Source of the DNA: Halanaerobium hydrogeniformans
Lineage (GTDB): Bacteria; Bacillota; Halanaerobiia; Halanaerobiales; Halanaerobiaceae
Reading direction: 5' to 3'
NCBI RefSeq assembly: GCF_000166415.1
Contig: NC_014654.1
Location: forward strand, 1,674,001-1,738,000
DNA length: 64,000 nt
The notes under the pieces are model-generated. The model was not told the DNA's origin, did no database searches, and was given only the letters and a program-made list of their open reading frames with translations. Both the position numbers and the translations under genes were made by a program. This document shows, piece after piece, positions 61,803 to 64,000 of the stretch (position 1 is its first letter; the number at the start of each line of letters is the position of its first letter).

Positions 61803-62999
61803 TTAACTACTGACAATCTCCATTGTATCTCTTGCTATAACTAACTCTTCATTAGTGGGAACAACCAGTGCTTTAACTCTAGAATCTTCTGTAGTAATAA
61901 TCTGTTCTTTAGATCTACAGTTATTTGCCTCTTTGTCCACTTTTAAACCAAGATATTCTAAACCCTCTAAGATATTTTCTCTACTGTCAATGGAATTTTC
62001 ACCAATTCCAGCAGTAAAGACGATGGCATCTACTCCACCCATTGCCGCTGTATAAGCTCCAATATATTTTTTAACTCTATAATCAAAAAGTTCAAGTGCT
62101 ACTTCTGCTTGATGATTACCTTCTGCTGCAGCATCTTCGACATCACGTGAATCATTACTTACACCTGAAACTCCGTAAAGACCACTTTCTTTGTTCATAA
62201 TAGTGTCCATCTCTTCAGCAGAAATATCTAATTTATTCATCATAAAGGGAACTATAGCTGGATCAATATCTCCACAACGGGTACCCATAACAAGCCCCTC
62301 TAGAGGAGTGAGTCCCATACTTGTATCAACTGATTTACCATTTTTAACAGCTGCAACACTGGCACCATTACCAAGGTGACAGGTAATTATTTTTAATTCT
62401 GAGTATGGTTTATCCAATAACTCAGCAGCTCTTTTACTTACATAGCCGTGAGATGTTCCGTGAAAACCATATCTTCTCACACCATATTTTTTATAAAATT
62501 CGTAAGGTAAAGCATAAATATAAGCTTTTTCGGGCATTGTTTGGTGGAAAGCAGTATCAAAAACTCCTACCTGTGGTTTATCAGGCATTAATTCCTGACA
62601 GACCTTAATTCCCATGATATTTGGAGGATTATGTAAGGGAGCTAAATCAGCTACATCTTCCATAGTTTTAACCAATTTATCATCTATTAACACAGAACCA
62701 GAAAATTCTTCTGCTCCATGAACAACCCTATGGCCAACCGCTTCAACATCGTCCATATCATTTAAAACTCCATAGTCTTCATTTAACAAGGTATCAATCA
62801 GCAACCTTATACCTTCTTTATGATCACTTATATCCTTTTCAATTGTAATTTCCTGGCCATTACCATTTTCATAACTAATAAAAGAATCATCTATACCGAT
62901 TCTTTCAACTACACCTTTTGCTAATACACTCTCATCTTCCATGTTAAATAGCTGATATTTTATGGAAGAGCTACCACTATTGATTACTAAAATTTTCAT
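61803..62999 (-). CDS. ackA: Acetate kinase
   Basis: 398 residues, usual length. VINSGSSSIKYQLF near 4-17, GHRVVHGAE near 88, catalytic Asp in FDTAFHQTMP near 147, GFHGTSHGYVS near 178 and CHLGNGASVAAV near 207. With Pta it makes ATP from acetyl-CoA during fermentation, giving acetate. Directly after pta (23-base gap). Confidence 0.96.
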   Translation of the reverse strand: MKILVINSGSSSIKYQLFNMEDESVLAKGVVERIGIDDSFISYENGNGQEITIEKDISDHKEGIRLLIDTLLNEDYGVLNDMDDVEAVGHRVVHGAEEFSGSVLIDDKLVKTMEDVADLAPLHNPPNIMGIKVCQELMPDKPQVGVFDTAFHQTMPEKAYIYALPYEFYKKYGVRRYGFHGTSHGYVSKRAAELLDKPYSELKIITCHLGNGASVAAVKNGKSVDTSMGLTPLEGLVMGTRCGDIDPAIVPFMMNKLDISAEEMDTIMNKESGLYGVSGVSNDSRDVEDAAAEGNHQAEVALELFDYRVKKYIGAYTAAMGGVDAIVFTAGIGENSIDSRENILEGLEYLGLKVDKEANNCRSKEQIITTEDSRVKALVVPTNEELVIARDTMEIVSS

Positions 63000-63022
63000 T
63001 ACTTTCCCTCCTAAAAATATTG

Positions 63023-64000
63023 TTATCCATTTTGTGCTTGTAAAGCTGTAATAGCAGTTAAATTAACTATATCTTCAACTGAACAGCCTCTTGACAAATC
63101 ATTTATTGGAGCTGCAAGTCCCTGTAATATTGGTCCAACAGCATCTGCACCGGCTAATCTTTCAACTAATTTATATCCTATATTACCTGATTGTAAATCA
63201 GGGAATATTAATACATTTGCATCACCCTGCAATTTACCGTCAGGTGCTTTTCTGGCACTAACACTTTCAACAATTGCTGCATCTAATTGTAGTTCTCCAT
63301 CTAATTTTAAATCTGGAGCATTTTGATGAGCTATTTCTACAGCTTTTTGTACTTTTTCTACATATTCATGTCTGGCACTACCTTTTGTTGAGAACGAAAG
63401 CAGCGCTACTTTAGGCTCAATATCAAGCAGTCTTTTTGTAGTATCTGCTGTAGCAAGAGCTATTTCTGCTAATTGTTCAGAATTGGGAGCTGGGTTAACA
63501 GCACAATCTGAAAAAACCATTACTCCATCATGACCAAATGATTTATCTTTTAAAATCATTATTATGGCACTAGAAACAGTTGAAATTCCCTCTTCAGTCT
63601 TAACGATCTGAAAAGCAGGCCTTAATACATTCCCTGTTGAATTTACTGCACCAGCGACCATTCCATCAGCTTTATTACAGTAAATCATCATTGTTCCAAA
63701 ATAAAGAGGATCTAATATTATTTCTTCAGCCTCTTCTTTACTCAGTCCCTTGTGTTTTCTGAGTTCATAAAATTCATCTCTAAATTCTGTTAAGTATTCG
63801 GAATTTTTGGGTTCGATTATATTTACTGCATTTAAAGAAACATCATGATAAATTGCAGTAGACATGATTTTGGATCTGTCACCTATAATAGTCACTTCTG
63901 CGATATTTTCTTTTACTATCGTTCTTGCTGCCTTGATTATTCTTTCATCTTCTCCTTCAGCAAGCACAATCTTTTTTGGTTCTGCTGCAGCCCTTGCTTT
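63023..64000 (-). CDS. pta: Phosphate acetyltransferase (partial at right edge)
   Basis: 325 codons are visible and the frame continues past 64000. The visible N-terminal part (KARAAAEPKKIVLAEGEDERI) shows that only a few residues are missing; the GTG at 63967 is internal (Val). Conserved GMVAGAVNSTGNVLRPA near 105-121, FSDCAVNPAPNSEQLAEIA and FPDLQSGNIGYKLVERLAGADAVGPILQG are typical of the short Pta form. Converts acetyl-CoA and phosphate to acetyl phosphate, used by AckA downstream. Confidence 0.95.
   Translation of the reverse strand, partial: KARAAAEPKKIVLAEGEDERIIKAARTIVKENIAEVTIIGDRSKIMSTAIYHDVSLNAVNIIEPKNSEYLTEFRDEFYELRKHKGLSKEEAEEIILDPLYFGTMMIYCNKADGMVAGAVNSTGNVLRPAFQIVKTEEGISTVSSAIIMILKDKSFGHDGVMVFSDCAVNPAPNSEQLAEIALATADTTKRLLDIEPKVALLSFSTKGSARHEYVEKVQKAVEIAHQNAPDLKLDGELQLDAAIVESVSARKAPDGKLQGDANVLIFPDLQSGNIGYKLVERLAGADAVGPILQGLAAPINDLSRGCSVEDIVNLTAITALQAQNG

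Noticed and set aside
63023-63967. Complete pta gene starting at GTG 63967
   Set aside because: The frame stays open to 64000 and the upstream residues (KARAAAEPKKI) match the usual Pta N-terminus, so the gene is cut by the edge.

Overview
The window is AT-rich, gene-dense bacterial chromosome, with nearly every gene on the minus strand. The gene order (ispH-S1 fusion, der, plsY, gpsA, hup; rpmF, plsX, fabK, fabG, acpP, rnc), low GC, strong AGGAGG-type ribosome sites and a binding protein with a plain Sec signal instead of a lipobox all suggest a diderm anaerobic Firmicute of the Halanaerobium type. That placement is inference from gene content, not a database result.

Layout. 1-5000: effector half of a type I-B CRISPR-Cas operon (cas8b, cas7, cas5, cas3; cas3 runs off the left edge), with a consensus promoter. 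Between cas8b and a WYL-domain regulator lies a 260-base stretch that holds a CRISPR-repeat-like element with its own plus-strand promoter and a T-tract. This is the best candidate for an undescribed element: a CRISPR-derived regulatory or antitoxin-like RNA. 6.2-6.7 kb is non-coding with hairpins. 6.7-11.3 kb: P-type ATPase and PfkB-type phosphofructokinase, then a divergent membrane Fe-S protein. 11.5-14.7 kb: Mn/Zn ABC importer plus its DtxR-family regulator, with palindromes at the promoter. 14.8-19 kb: small envelope proteins, a flavoprotein, a cyclophilin and an MscS channel.

19-25 kb: an operon of a transporter, etfB, etfA and an FAD-linked 2-hydroxyacid dehydrogenase, transcribed from a perfect promoter with a 26-bp palindrome behind it. 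A 1.7-kb insertion sequence with 9-bp target repeats sits exactly between etfA and the dehydrogenase gene. 25.2-25.6 kb: tRNA-Lys, tRNA-fMet and tRNA-Phe with promoter and terminator; the initiator tRNA departs from the usual anticodon stem. 25.6-48 kb: housekeeping and envelope genes (LysM/M23 peptidase, trmL, an MBL-fold hydrolase, ECF S component, SpoIID-like protein, PhoH-like ATPase, nth, queG, paired M16 peptidases, UPF0182, adenosine-type deaminase, pgsA, class II photolyase, mscS).

48-61 kb: HU, glycerolipid synthesis (gpsA, plsY, plsC, plsX), der, the IspH-ribosomal S1 fusion, cmk, aroH-type chorismate mutase, rnc and a compact fatty acid cluster that lacks fabD, fabF and fabH. 61-64 kb: rpmF, DUF177, ackA and pta (cut by the right edge). 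Two genes (mscS at about 18 kb and ispH-S1) have ribosome sites placed for a non-AUG/GUG/UUG start. Coordinates and motifs were read by eye; no searches or folding programs were run.
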